A DNA stretch of 64,000 bases from Marinomonas arctica (GTDB taxonomy: Bacteria > Pseudomonadota > Gammaproteobacteria > Pseudomonadales > Marinomonadaceae). The stretch covers positions 95,916 through 159,915 of the forward strand of contig NZ_QHJF01000016.1 of assembly GCF_003259225.1 (NCBI RefSeq), given 5' to 3'. Positions 28,313 to 37,211 of this stretch are shown one piece after another (the first letter of the stretch is position 1; each line of letters begins with the position of its first letter). The notes below the pieces were generated by a model that was not told the origin of the DNA, made no database searches, and worked only from the letters and a program-made list of their open reading frames with translations. The position numbers were made by a program, and so were the translations under genes.

Positions 28313-29060
28313 GGCTTTTAGAGACGCATTATTTCATCAAGATATGGCTTTTTATGAAGAAATCAAAGGCCATTCTGATGAGGAAAAAGCCATTCGTTTT
28401 AACGTCTATCGCAACAATGTTTATGTGTCTTTAATAGACGCGTTAGCCGATATTTTTCCGGTCTCGCAAACGCTTGTTGGAGACGAATTTTTCCGCGCGA
28501 TGGCACGGGAGTACCTTCAAGAAAACCTCCCTAAAACCCCAATTATCGGAGAATACGGGGCCACGTTTGCTGATTTCATTCGTGCATTTGAACCGTCGAA
28601 AAGCGTGCCATTTTTAGGCGATCTTGCTGACCTAGAACACAAACTCTTAACACTGACTCATGCACAAGAATACCCAACGCTTGAACATGAGCAAATCTCA
28701 GCGGCATTTAATAACACCTCAGACCCAACGAGATTGCTACTGGGTTTATCACCAAACACGAGTGTGATGTCTTCTTGCTATGCAATTGGTTCGCTGTATT
28801 TAGCCCATAAGCAACCTCGCAGACAAAATGTAGCCCAAATCCAGCCGTATAATAGCGAGTACTTACTCCTATCAAAGCGCTCTATTTATGGTGAGGTGTA
28901 TATTATCAGTGAAGCCGAAGCGGTTTTTATTCAACGCCTTATGCAAAATAAAACACTTGAACAAGCCATTCCGGACGACGCGATGTTTGATACTGGAAGC
29001 AGTTTGGCAAAACTCATTCAATGGAAATTAATCACTCACGTGTCGGAAGCCGATGCCTAA
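28305..29060 (+). CDS. bufC: DUF2063 protein BufC, partner of the DUF692 enzyme
   Basis: A 251-residue protein whose N-terminal DUF2063 domain shows the family pattern RFNVYRNNVYVSLIDALADIFPVSQTLVGDEFF. This domain resembles MbnC and, in bufferin systems, binds the DUF692 enzyme and presents the precursor peptide. The C-terminal half forms a winged-helix-like part (SEAEAVFIQRLMQNKTLEQAI). Starts inside bufB (eight-base overlap), so the two subunits are made in step. Followed by a DoxX membrane protein. Confidence 0.9.
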   Translation: MNKAFRDALFHQDMAFYEEIKGHSDEEKAIRFNVYRNNVYVSLIDALADIFPVSQTLVGDEFFRAMAREYLQENLPKTPIIGEYGATFADFIRAFEPSKSVPFLGDLADLEHKLLTLTHAQEYPTLEHEQISAAFNNTSDPTRLLLGLSPNTSVMSSCYAIGSLYLAHKQPRRQNVAQIQPYNSEYLLLSKRSIYGEVYIISEAEAVFIQRLMQNKTLEQAIPDDAMFDTGSSLAKLIQWKLITHVSEADA

Positions 29061-29086
29061 AAGCAAACAGGCTAAAGGAGAAAATT

Positions 29087-29560
29087 ATGGTGTCGTCTAT
29101 GTTACAAATCAGTGAACGCTTATTTAACAAAATCCCCGAGTCGATGGTCTTGTTTATCGCACGGTTCGCCATTGCGGCCGTCTTTTGGCAGTCAGGACAA
29201 ACGAAAATAGAGGGCTTTTCCTTAGATATTATCGCTATGCAAGCCCAATTAGGCTGGCCTCATCTCAAAGAAACAACCTTGTTTCTGTTTGAATACGAAT
29301 ACAACTTGCCGCTGATTCCTCCTATGGTCGCCGCTTTATTGGCCACGTTGGCCGAACATATTTTACCCATCCTCATCTTAACGGGCCTGTTAACCCGCTT
29401 CGCCGCATTCGGTTTAGCGGGCATGACATTGGTGATTCAACTGTTTGTCTATCCTGATGCCTACCCAACCCACGCCACATGGCTAGCCATCACGCTTTTG
29501 CTTATGTACCGTGGCGCAGGTGTTTTTTCTTTGGACCATGTCTTATCCAAACACAAATAA
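29087..29560 (+). CDS. DoxX family membrane protein of the bufferin operon
   Basis: A 157-residue inner-membrane protein with about four helices. Seen: VLFIARFAIAAVFWQSGQTKIEGF (DoxX opening) and LPILILTGLLTRFAAFGLAGMTLVIQLFVYP. DoxX proteins occur as the last gene of many DUF2282-DUF692-DUF2063 operons; a redox or quinol-linked role is suspected but not shown. GGAGAA stands before ATG 29087; an earlier in-frame start would overlap bufC and lacks such a site. Converges with a chemoreceptor gene 12 bases on. Confidence 0.9.
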   Translation: MVSSMLQISERLFNKIPESMVLFIARFAIAAVFWQSGQTKIEGFSLDIIAMQAQLGWPHLKETTLFLFEYEYNLPLIPPMVAALLATLAEHILPILILTGLLTRFAAFGLAGMTLVIQLFVYPDAYPTHATWLAITLLLMYRGAGVFSLDHVLSKHK

Positions 29561-29572
29561 AAAGTTCACCCG

Positions 29573-31201
29573 TTACGCGGGCAAGGTAAACGTAGACGTT
29601 GCGTCATGGGTTTGCTCGGCCGCACCCGATAACGCGTCGGTAAGCTTGCTCAAGCGTTTTGATGTTTGCTCATTGCTCGTCGTAACGTCAACAATACGAG
29701 TAATGTGCGCCGCCATATCTTGCGCTTCTCTTGCCTGTTGCTGAGCCAATTGTGAGAGACCATCAAGGCTTTTCAGCGAATTGGCTGAATCGGCTTCTAA
29801 TTGGCTAAGAGGCGCCACCACCGCTTCAATTTGCGTCACACCGTGACGCATCTTCTCCTGCCCTTCAACCATTTCATTAGCAATCTGCATAGACAAACTG
29901 CTAATAGTGGTAATTACCTTATCAATAGACGCCGTGACTTGTGCGGTATTAGTCGCCAAGTTACGTACCTCGTCCGCCACCACAGCAAAACCTCGACCAC
30001 TTTCCCCAGCACGAGCCGCTTCGATAGACGCATTCAGCGCCAACAAATTGGTTTGCTCAGCCACACTACGAATGCTGTTTACAAACTCCGTGACGGTCGC
30101 TGCGCTTTTATTCAATTCCGCCACAGCATGAGACGTCTCTTCAATATAAGCGGCAACCGCTGTAATGTCTTTCGCCGCAGAAGTAATGACCTTTTTGCCA
30201 TGTTTGGCTAAATCATGAGCCGCTTCCGCTTGATTGCGCGATACACTGACATGGTCGGCCATCACATTCGCGGCATTCGATAACTCGCTAACGGATAATT
30301 GAATCTCACTGGCCATAGTGGTCTGAGTATTAGACCCCTGATTCACATCCGCCACATTCATACGAATAGCACCAACGGCATCAACAACCGTTCTGGCACT
30401 CTTATCAATTTGCCTAATCACATCCGCTAAACTGACCCGCATACGTTTAACACTGTCTAATAGCTGACCAATTTCACCTTTTTGTGTCGATGTAATCTCT
30501 TGAGAAAGATCACCATGGGCAAAATTATCTAACAACGCCATCACATAATTAAGCGGATTTACGATACTACGGGTAATCAAAACCGACATAATCAAACCAA
30601 TGAAAACCGCCAAAAGCCCTACTCCTACCGTGAGCCAAATAGCCAACTCGGATTCAGACAAGACCTCTTTCTGCCGAGCTTGCATCAAGCTGCGCTCATA
30701 CTCGGATAACGCAGACGTTTGCTTTAAAAAGGTTTGTAGCTCATCACGAGTCGAACCCGCCATCCGTTTTTTCGCTTCTTCTAGCTCACCAAACTCCAAG
30801 GCCTCGACGGTAGCCTGAAGCGCATCTTGGTATACCTTTCGTTGGATTTTTAAACCCTCAACAACCGCTTTATCCTGAGGCGTTTGTACCAACAGAGCCA
30901 TTTTTTCTAAACTGCTATCAAGATTGCTATTTCGCTCATCAATTTCTTTGTAAATAGCGACACGAGCGTCTCGTTCCTCTAGAACAAACAGCAACAACAG
31001 GCGACTGGCCAAGCTTTCAGCGTTAACGTTTAGCTCACCGGCCAACTCAACTAAAGCCGCGTTTTCATCCACAATACTGCGGATATTGCCTGATAGGAGC
31101 TGAAAACGACTCACTGACAACGCCACCACTAGCACCAGCAATACCAACAACACTAAATAACTCGCCCGTAGACGGCTACGGATACTAGTAAAACTCATCA
31201 T
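29573..31201 (-). CDS. Methyl-accepting chemotaxis protein
   Basis: A chemoreceptor of about 542 residues. Seen: first membrane helix ([19 protein letters not shown]), a helical periplasmic sensor rich in acidic residues, second membrane helix ([20 protein letters not shown]), HAMP ([22 protein letters not shown]), then the signalling hairpin [19 protein letters not shown] / [15 protein letters not shown]. The usual NAAIEAA tip reads NASIEAA here. Start at ATG 31201 (or 31198), after AAGGACG. Ligand unknown. Its end converges on the bufferin operon with no clear terminator between. Confidence 0.92.
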   Translation of the reverse strand: MMSFTSIRSRLRASYLVLLVLLVLVVALSVSRFQLLSGNIRSIVDENAALVELAGELNVNAESLASRLLLLFVLEERDARVAIYKEIDERNSNLDSSLEKMALLVQTPQDKAVVEGLKIQRKVYQDALQATVEALEFGELEEAKKRMAGSTRDELQTFLKQTSALSEYERSLMQARQKEVLSESELAIWLTVGVGLLAVFIGLIMSVLITRSIVNPLNYVMALLDNFAHGDLSQEITSTQKGEIGQLLDSVKRMRVSLADVIRQIDKSARTVVDAVGAIRMNVADVNQGSNTQTTMASEIQLSVSELSNAANVMADHVSVSRNQAEAAHDLAKHGKKVITSAAKDITAVAAYIEETSHAVAELNKSAATVTEFVNSIRSVAEQTNLLALNASIEAARAGESGRGFAVVADEVRNLATNTAQVTASIDKVITTISSLSMQIANEMVEGQEKMRHGVTQIEAVVAPLSQLEADSANSLKSLDGLSQLAQQQAREAQDMAAHITRIVDVTTSNEQTSKRLSKLTDALSGAAEQTHDATSTFTLPA

Positions 31202-31317
31202 GAAACGTCCTTCTTGGGAGTAGAAAATGGCAGAAAAATACACGGCTTGATCTAACTATATTTGACGAAATAACGCCCTACTTTATTACAGTGTACAGAC
31301 ATAAAATACGCAAATAA

Positions 31318-31351
31318 TAAAGCCACCTAGGTTTTCCTAAGTGGCTTTTAT
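31318..31351 (-). terminator. Intrinsic terminator after the heme oxygenase gene
   Basis: Stem AAAGCCACcTAGG / CCTAaGTGGCTTT with a four-base loop and T-rich tail on the minus strand. Confidence 0.75.
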
Positions 31352-31405
31352 AAAAACGGTGATCGATGAGGTAAAACCTAGAGAACGCGCAACAGGATGT
31401 AAAAA

Positions 31406-31993
31406 TCAGACTAGGGCGGCTAAGGTTTTCTTGTAAAACGTAAACGCATCAATCGCCCCTTGTACGGCCAGCTGTTCCTGTTCTTCTGTTAATAACAAAG
31501 CGTCTAGCTGCGCTACGAACTTACGCCAATGCAATGCTCGCCCTTCTGGGTGAGCCGCTAAATGACGAGCACCATGATGTTCATCAAACGTCAATTTCTG
31601 AGTTTCTTTGTATAAAAATGCCGCACCAATATTCGACCCTTCGCTACAATACAGCCATCCTATCGCCTGATACGGATCCGTGACGCTTGCCAGTAAAGAC
31701 GAATCAACGTCCATATTCACCCCTAAATCTCGAAGATCAGATTCAACGGCGGACAGTCTAGGTAAGGCTGCTAATCCAGGAAACAACGCTTGTAAATCAT
31801 CGCGTTGATACAAAGGTGCAACCGATAAATGGAAAATATGCTGTAATCGCAAAAATTTTATGTAGTTTTCTTTATTGGCAAATGGCTCTGACTTCATCAC
31901 CTGTGAATCGACACTGTCATGATTCGTACGCGTGGAATATTTTAAACGCTTTGCAAATGTCATGATGTCTTGATCTTTTTCTATTGTTTGCAT
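31406..31993 (-). CDS. Biliverdin-producing heme oxygenase
   Basis: A 195-residue heme oxygenase that opens heme to biliverdin, iron and CO. Seen: proximal histidine candidate H25 in STRTNHDSVDSQVM, and the distal helix SEGSNIGAAFLYK with the glycine-rich kink of the HemO/PigA group. Start at ATG 31993, where GAGG is six bases upstream; longer starts lack a site. It is followed on the same strand by nothing, but preceded by a DUF454/YbaN-like gene, a frequent neighbour of bacterial heme oxygenases. No bacteriophytochrome gene is near, so the role is more likely iron supply or heme turnover than chromophore synthesis. Confidence 0.87.
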   Translation of the reverse strand: MQTIEKDQDIMTFAKRLKYSTRTNHDSVDSQVMKSEPFANKENYIKFLRLQHIFHLSVAPLYQRDDLQALFPGLAALPRLSAVESDLRDLGVNMDVDSSLLASVTDPYQAIGWLYCSEGSNIGAAFLYKETQKLTFDEHHGARHLAAHPEGRALHWRKFVAQLDALLLTEEQEQLAVQGAIDAFTFYKKTLAALV

Positions 31994-32076
31994 ATTGGGC
32001 CTCATTAAAATTCTTTCCATATAATAAAAACACGGCGTATCAATAGCCATCTTATTTATATTAAGAAAAAATAATA

Positions 32077-32493
32077 CTAGTTAACATTATCATTTACCTT
32101 ATTCGGCCTAGACCACATCCATAAAAAACCGACAAACATGCCTGATAAAGCAAAAAACAAAACGTATGAATTAACCTTACTATAAAATAATAAACATACA
32201 CAAAAAAGCATACTGAATGTCGATAGTATTTTATTACTTTTCGAAATCACCTTACCATTATTCCAATTATATAAAGCTGGCCCTGTAAAGCGATTATTGT
32301 GCAGGTATCGATGAACCCTAGGGGAACCCTTTGATGACGACCACGCGCACAACAATATGAACTCGGTTGCAGGAATACCGGGAACCAAAACTCCCACAAA
32401 GGCCATAATTAAGCTAAGAACGGCAATGATTTTGTAAATAAGGGTTCGACTGCTCACTATCATTGCTCTTAGCTTCAACAGGATTTCCCTCAC
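32077..32493 (-). CDS. YbaN-like DUF454 membrane protein
   Basis: A 138-residue inner-membrane protein. Seen: LSLIMAFVGVLVPGIPATEFILLCAWSSSKGSPRVHRYLHNNRFTGPAL, the DUF454 signature (G-x-x-x-P-x-x-P-T-x-x-F and S-x-R-x-x-x-x-L), then two more helices. Function unknown; the family is linked to heme and iron metabolism by gene neighbourhood. It lies about 80 bases upstream of the heme oxygenase gene on the same strand, so one transcript is likely. Confidence 0.85.
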   Translation of the reverse strand: MREILLKLRAMIVSSRTLIYKIIAVLSLIMAFVGVLVPGIPATEFILLCAWSSSKGSPRVHRYLHNNRFTGPALYNWNNGKVISKSNKILSTFSMLFCVCLLFYSKVNSYVLFFALSGMFVGFLWMWSRPNKVNDNVN

Positions 32494-32547
32494 ACTCTAT
32501 TTTCTCCAAGATACCATGATGTTTAGCATGCAAAACCACATACTCTT

Positions 32548-33006
32548 TTATAATACCGAAGTATTTATCAGGTCGCCAACAAGCTGTCTATATTCATGTT
32601 GGAAAGAATTTCCTAGTCCAAAAAAATAAGGCAAAGGCGTTATAAAATTTTCATTAAGTAACAGGCTAATATTTAACATAGAAGTAGAATGGGAATCATC
32701 CAGTTTTATATTTTTAGAATAACTAGAAATCGAAAACGTTTGAAATGTTACATCAATGTTTGCTATGGAAACCATGCCATAAGACTGCTTTACAATGTCA
32801 TGGCTTAACCATTGACTTTTATCCTCTTCTTTCAACGATAAAAATGCCTTCTCTGAAGGAAGTGCCTGAACAACATTGTCTAAAGTACGACCAACAAACA
32901 CAATCACCACTGCAATTCTAATCAATTCAATTAACATCATTGAGCTAAAAATAATAACAGGGAAAAGACGAGGCCCAAAAAAACACCCAGGACTCTGCGT
33001 CTGCAT
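32548..33006 (-). CDS. Hypothetical protein with one membrane helix
   Basis: A 152-residue protein that I do not recognise. One hydrophobic helix near the N-terminus (LFPVIIFSSMMLIELIRIAVVIVFVG) is followed by a polar domain of about 110 residues with no cysteine or metal motif, probably periplasmic. Start set at ATG 33006; the frame extends to a TTG at 33021. It is in line with the DUF454/heme oxygenase genes (gap of 54 bases), so it may head that unit. It is AT-rich compared with the zinc operon next to it. Confidence 0.55.
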   Translation of the reverse strand: MQTQSPGCFFGPRLFPVIIFSSMMLIELIRIAVVIVFVGRTLDNVVQALPSEKAFLSLKEEDKSQWLSHDIVKQSYGMVSIANIDVTFQTFSISSYSKNIKLDDSHSTSMLNISLLLNENFITPLPYFFGLGNSFQHEYRQLVGDLINTSVL

Positions 33007-33034
33007 CAAACTGCGTTCCAATGAAATGCATTAA

Positions 33035-33066
33035 AAAAGCCACGTTGATTTCTCAAAGTGGCTTTT
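33035..33066. terminator. Bidirectional intrinsic terminator after znuB
   Basis: Stem AAAAGCCACgTTGA / TCAAaGTGGCTTTT with a four-base loop, between the end of znuB and the hypothetical gene. Confidence 0.8.
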
Positions 33067-33102
33067 CTACAGTTGCTTTCGCACAACCTTAACGCTAAAA
33101 CC

Positions 33103-33894
33103 TTAACGCAAACGTTTAAACGGTAAGGTATAAGCGATCAAGAACAACAAGGCGGCGCATACGACAACACTTGGGCCCGTTGGCGTGTCCCAGCGATAAG
33201 ACGCCCACAACCCACCACACACAGACAGACAACCAATGAAGCTAGCGAACGACGCCATCTGAATCGGTGTACTAGAAAGCTTACGCGCGGTGGCCGCAGG
33301 AATAATCATTAGGGAAGTAATTAACAACACACCGACGATTTTCATCGCCACAGCAATCACCAAAGCCACCAGCAACATCAGCAATAAACGAATCGCTTCA
33401 ACCGGATAGCCTTCTACTTTCGCCAGTTCTTCGTTCACCGTGACGGCTAATAGCGGCTTCCAAAAAGTCACCAATAAAGTGATAACCGCCAAACCTCCGC
33501 CGTAAATCCAATACACATCGGCTTGATTAATCGCCAATAAATCACCAAACAAATACGCCATCAAATCAATACGAATATTGTCCAAAAAGCTCACCGCCAC
33601 CAAACCCAGTGACAATGCTGAATGGGCTAAAATCCCCAACAAGGTATCCGTCGCGATAATGTGTTTCTTCTGCAAAGTGACCAACACCAAGGCCAAACCG
33701 ACACACAGAACGACAATAGCCAAGTTCAAATTGATGTCTAATAAAAAGCCTAACGCCACCCCCAGCAAGGCCGAGTGCGCCAAGGTGTCACCAAAATACG
33801 CCATCCGTCGCCAAACAACAAACGCCCCTAGCGGCCCCGCGACGGCAGCCACACCCAATCCGCCTAACAAGGCTCTGAGCAAAAGATCTAACAT
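33103..33894 (-). CDS. znuB: Zinc ABC transporter permease
   Basis: A 263-residue inner-membrane subunit (ABC-3 family) of the high-affinity zinc importer. Seen: LGGLGVAAVAGPLGAFVVWRRMAYFGDTLAHSALLGVALG, the family opening, then about eight helices with VVALVIAVAMKIVGVLLITSLMIIPAATAR. It works with ZnuC and a periplasmic ZnuA. No znuA gene lies in this window, so the binding protein must be elsewhere. Gap to znuC is 39 bases. Last gene of the zur-controlled operon. Confidence 0.95.
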   Translation of the reverse strand: MLDLLLRALLGGLGVAAVAGPLGAFVVWRRMAYFGDTLAHSALLGVALGFLLDINLNLAIVVLCVGLALVLVTLQKKHIIATDTLLGILAHSALSLGLVAVSFLDNIRIDLMAYLFGDLLAINQADVYWIYGGGLAVITLLVTFWKPLLAVTVNEELAKVEGYPVEAIRLLLMLLVALVIAVAMKIVGVLLITSLMIIPAATARKLSSTPIQMASFASFIGCLSVCGGLWASYRWDTPTGPSVVVCAALLFLIAYTLPFKRLR

Positions 33895-33933
33895 GCTATT
33901 ACAAACTCCAAAAACGGCTAACTAGGGTGATAT

Positions 33934-34710
33934 TTAATGATGCTGACAATGGGCGTGAGCGTCGCCATCGTCTGACAAAATACTGCCGTGTTCATCATGT
34001 ACATGATCGTGCTGATGGGCGTAAATCGCGATAGACTCGTCCGCACCAGGCACACCAAACAACGCTTGATAAGCGGGATGACCCGTTACATGCTGCGGGC
34101 TACCGGAACAACAAACATGCTGGTTGATGCACACAACGGTATCCGTTTTCGCCATCACCAAATGCAAATCATGGGACACCATCAACACACCGCAATGCAG
34201 CTCATTGCGAATGCTTTCAATCAAGTTATAGAGTTCCACCTGACCATTCACATCCACACCCTGCACCGGTTCATCAAGCACCAGCAGATTCGGTCGATTC
34301 AACAAAGCACGCGCCAGCAAAACACGCTGCGTTTCACCACCCGACAACACATGCACTTGTGAGTGGAGCAAATGCGCAATGCCAAGTTTTTCCAGCGTAG
34401 GAAGAATGTCTTGCTTATTCACGCCTCGAACCAACGCCAAGAAATGCTTAACGGTTAACGGCAAAGTCGGATCGATGTGCAGCTTTTGCGGCATATAACC
34501 GATGCGCAGCGTTTTGTGTCTTACTATCTCGCCAGAAGTCGCTGCTTGCAAACCTAACAAGATACGAATTAACGTGCTTTTCCCACTACCATTGGGGCCG
34601 ATTAAGGTAACAATTTCCCCTTCGCTGATGCTCATATCGATATTAGAAAGTAACACGCGACCATCAAACGCAATGCCTATTTTATCAAACACCACTAAGC
34701 GTTTACTCAT
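33934..34710 (-). CDS. znuC: Zinc ABC transporter ATP-binding protein
   Basis: A 258-residue ABC ATPase. Seen: Walker [10 protein letters not shown] (about residues 38-46), signature [15 protein letters not shown], Walker B LLVLDEP, and H-loop VSHDLH. The C-terminus is His-rich ([10 protein letters not shown], then HAHCQHH), a likely metal-sensing or chelating tail. It starts in the zur stop codon (ATGA). Energises zinc import with ZnuB. Confidence 0.95.
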   Translation of the reverse strand: MSKRLVVFDKIGIAFDGRVLLSNIDMSISEGEIVTLIGPNGSGKSTLIRILLGLQAATSGEIVRHKTLRIGYMPQKLHIDPTLPLTVKHFLALVRGVNKQDILPTLEKLGIAHLLHSQVHVLSGGETQRVLLARALLNRPNLLVLDEPVQGVDVNGQVELYNLIESIRNELHCGVLMVSHDLHLVMAKTDTVVCINQHVCCSGSPQHVTGHPAYQALFGVPGADESIAIYAHQHDHVHDEHGSILSDDGDAHAHCQHH

Positions 34711-35243
34711 GCGCTTGTCCCTACCGCCGCAGCGTCAGTTGCCTTTGCTTTGCAATCGGCACACAAGCCTGTCAGCTCAATGGTTTCCGCACGCAACTCA
34801 AAACCCTGCTTAGCGGCTTTAGCGATCAAGGCCGCATGGATGTCTTGATAATCAAACTCCATCACATTGTGGCACTCATCACAAATCAAAAAATACCCCT
34901 TGTGGGCTCTGTCGGCATGGGCGCACCCCAAATAAGCATTCATCGACTCCACTTTGTGAATGAGGCCTGCTGCCAATAAAAAGTCCAAGGCTCGATAAAC
35001 CGTCGGTGGCGCAGAATTAAAGCCTTCTTCTGCCAATTTCGCCAATAACTGATAAGCCCCTAATGGCCGATGACTTTCCCAAATCAACTCCAATGCACGA
35101 CGACGCACTTTCGTCAAACGCTGGCCCTGTTCAATACACAAGGTCTCCGCCGTAGCAAGCGCAGTATCAATGCAATGATTGTGATTATGATCATGGGCAT
35201 GACCCGCGTCATGATCATGCTGATGTGAATGTAATTTGGTCAT
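34707..35243 (-). CDS. zur: Zinc uptake regulator, Fur family
   Basis: A 178-residue Fur-family repressor. Seen: an unusual His/Asp-rich N-terminal stretch ([19 protein letters not shown]), then the winged helix ([51 protein letters not shown]), and the metal-binding C-terminal domain with CDEC and CADC (structural zinc). It would repress this operon when zinc is ample by binding the box at 36258-36274. ATG 35243 overlaps the zevB stop by one base and follows GGAAGGG. Confidence 0.93.
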   Translation of the reverse strand: MTKLHSHQHDHDAGHAHDHNHNHCIDTALATAETLCIEQGQRLTKVRRRALELIWESHRPLGAYQLLAKLAEEGFNSAPPTVYRALDFLLAAGLIHKVESMNAYLGCAHADRAHKGYFLICDECHNVMEFDYQDIHAALIAKAAKQGFELRAETIELTGLCADCKAKATDAAAVGTSA

Positions 35244-36226
35244 TAAAACGCCCTTCCTGCATTGCTCAAGTAGCTCCAAATCATGGAACAACTGATGATA
35301 ATCAAAGCGAAAGCAGCAATAAAACCGAAGACACGCGACACTCTTTGTCGCCAAATACGATGCTCACTACTTAACGCTAACCCAGTGTCACGCACCAACA
35401 CGCTGACCGCAGCCAACACCGCAACCGTAATGGCCGTGCCAAGCGCCATGGCAAAGGTGGCGACGATGCCCCATAAAAAAATGTCCGTGCTTAACGAAAA
35501 CAGCAACACCAACACCGCCCCCGTACAAGGTCGAATTCCAACCGCCGCCACCATTGCCCAAATACTACGACGCGCCGTTTTGGCTTCCTGTTCATGGTGA
35601 GCGCAACAGCCATGACCGTGAGAGCCATGATCATGATGATCGTGGTCGTGGTCATGGTCATGGTCATGGTCATGGTCGTGATGATCGCTAGAATGAGCGT
35701 GTAGATGATCCTGAGAGTGGTCATGACCACAACCAGACTGGCCTCGTAACAAACGCACCAAAATCCAAACACCGATTAAGCCCACCGCAGCAAAACTGGC
35801 AATCTCGAAAAAACGACTGATTTGCATGACTTTTCCGGCTAAAGAAAAGATCTGACTCAAGACTAAAATGACCGCTATCGCCATCAAAGCTTGCACGCCC
35901 GCACACAAAAACGCCAAACTCACACCACGCCGAATCGGCGCCTTGCTTGCCAACATATAGGCTGAAATCACCGCTTTACCATGGCCCGGACCCGCTGCGT
36001 GAAACACCCCGTAAAAGAAACTGGTGGTCATCAACCCCCACAACAAAACAGGGCTGCCCTCTTTGCTAATGGAACGCACCAAAGAGACTAATTCACGATG
36101 GAATGTCGCCTGCTGTGACAGAATCCACTGAATAAAGTCTTGGTAGAGGGAAAACTCCACCGCGGCATAAAGAGGCGAACTAAGACATAAAAAAGACAGA
36201 AGTAAAAAAGCGACGTTCTTCGCCAT
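35243..36226 (-). CDS. NicO-family metal transporter, ZevB-like
   Basis: A 327-residue membrane protein of the nickel/cobalt transporter (NicO/RcnA) family with six or more helices and a signal-like N-terminus. Seen: FFYGVFHAAGPGHGKAVISAYML (conserved H-A-x-GPGHGK) and WAMVAAVGIRPCTGAVLVLLFS (GIRPCTG), separated by a long His/Asp loop (about residues 177-215). Known: Haemophilus ZevB, of this family, works with ZevA (DUF1007) in zinc acquisition; the position at the head of the zur-znuCB operon under a Zur box supports zinc here too. A DUF1007 gene lies separately at 43.0 kb. Start at ATG 36226 after GGTGA; GTG 36235 is possible. Confidence 0.85.
   Translation of the reverse strand: MAKNVAFLLLSFLCLSSPLYAAVEFSLYQDFIQWILSQQATFHRELVSLVRSISKEGSPVLLWGLMTTSFFYGVFHAAGPGHGKAVISAYMLASKAPIRRGVSLAFLCAGVQALMAIAVILVLSQIFSLAGKVMQISRFFEIASFAAVGLIGVWILVRLLRGQSGCGHDHSQDHLHAHSSDHHDHDHDHDHDHDHDHHDHGSHGHGCCAHHEQEAKTARRSIWAMVAAVGIRPCTGAVLVLLFSLSTDIFLWGIVATFAMALGTAITVAVLAAVSVLVRDTGLALSSEHRIWRQRVSRVFGFIAAFALIIISCSMIWSYLSNAGRAF
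35625..35688 (-). repeat. Hexanucleotide repeat encoding the His-Asp tract of the ZevB-like protein
   Basis: Near-perfect tandem copies of ATGACC (minus strand), giving alternating His and Asp. It is in-frame, so slippage would lengthen or shorten the metal-binding loop without breaking the gene. Confidence 0.8.
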
Positions 36227-36257
36227 AATTGGCACTCACCCATGGTTAAAGATAATT

Positions 36258-36274
36258 TTGTTATGGTATAACAA
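36258..36274. promoter_or_regulatory. Zur box upstream of the zinc operon
   Basis: TTGTTAT-GGT-ATAACAA, a 17-base palindrome. Its core TGTTATG-G-TATAACA differs at one base from the gammaproteobacterial Zur core TGTTATA-N-TATAACA. It lies 32 bases before the ZevB-like start. Confidence 0.8.
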
Positions 36275-36321
36275 CTCAAACCTAAGGAGAAGCCAAAGCC
36301 TAGAAACGTCGCATTTATTCG

Positions 36322-36933
36322 TTAACCGACAGCGGGTTGTAAAAAGCCCATCACACCGCTCATGAAAATTTGCGCGGCCATAGCGGCCAAAATCAAGCCG
36401 GTGATTTTCGATAACACATTTAAGCCGGTACGACCCAGCATCTTCTCGATTAAAGAGCCAGAATACAAAATAATGGTCAAGGTACCCAGTGCTAACAACA
36501 AACCACATAGGCCGATGAATAAATCCCAACCTTGTAGCTCAGCGCCATAAACCAGAATCGTACCAATGGTCGCCGGTCCGATAATGGTTGGCACGGCCAG
36601 CGGCACCACAGACACATCATCACGCTCTTCGCTTGGCATGCCTACTGCATGGTTTCGGGTGCCGTCACGCACCAAACTCAACGCCGACATAAACAACAAA
36701 ATACCAGAGCCAATCCGGAAAGAATCCAGAGTGATGCCTAACACCGCAAACAAACCACCGCCAAAAAACAGCAACACAATCGAAATCGCCACAGAGGCGA
36801 TGATCGCTTTATTTGCCACGTGACGACGGGAAGTCGACGATTCGCCACGCGTTAGCGCAAGAAACATAGACAACACAAAAAACGGCGCAAACAGGAAGAA
36901 AAACTTAATCCACGTTGAAATCAATAAACTCAT
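36322..36933 (-). CDS. MarC family membrane protein
   Basis: A 203-residue protein with six membrane helices. Seen: FFFLFAPFFVLSMFLALT at the start, RIGSGILLFMSAL and VPLAVPTIIGPATIGTILV, the MarC/UPF0056 signature around the conserved proline-glycine segments. Despite the name, MarC is not shown to confer drug resistance; its function is unknown. It lies upstream of the zinc operon on the same strand, but the Zur box and a 95-base gap separate them. Confidence 0.88.
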   Translation of the reverse strand: MSLLISTWIKFFFLFAPFFVLSMFLALTRGESSTSRRHVANKAIIASVAISIVLLFFGGGLFAVLGITLDSFRIGSGILLFMSALSLVRDGTRNHAVGMPSEERDDVSVVPLAVPTIIGPATIGTILVYGAELQGWDLFIGLCGLLLALGTLTIILYSGSLIEKMLGRTGLNVLSKITGLILAAMAAQIFMSGVMGFLQPAVG

Positions 36934-37149
36934 TTAAAAGAATCACCCAAAAAGCAGACAGCAAAGCCGAATACTTATTATCTAAAGCCCTATCTTATAG
37001 GATAAGGACCCACCCAATTTACCGCGCTTGTGACACAGCAAATAGCCATCTGAAAGCAGTCCCTATTGAAAGACAGTCTCGAAGAGAACACAGATGGGGG
37101 AATTCTAGCAAAGAATCAGAAAAAATGAGGGAGAAATAACATGTCATGA

Positions 37150-37186
37150 AAAAGAAAAACCGATACAAAGTGTGACTTTATATCGG
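37150..37186 (-). terminator. Intrinsic terminator after the RND pump genes
   Basis: Stem CCGATA / TATCGG with T-run (TTTTTCTTTTT) on the minus strand, 25 bases after the RND permease stop. Confidence 0.7.
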
Positions 37187-37211
37187 CTTCTCCGTTTGCA
37201 TGGCTGACTAC

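Noticed and set aside
31406..31993. Heme oxygenase as chromophore source for a bacteriophytochrome
   Set aside because: No phytochrome or histidine kinase gene is next to it; the neighbour is a YbaN-like gene instead.
35625..35688. Tandem repeat as a mobile or CRISPR feature
   Set aside because: It lies in frame inside a transporter gene and codes for the His-Asp loop typical of this family.
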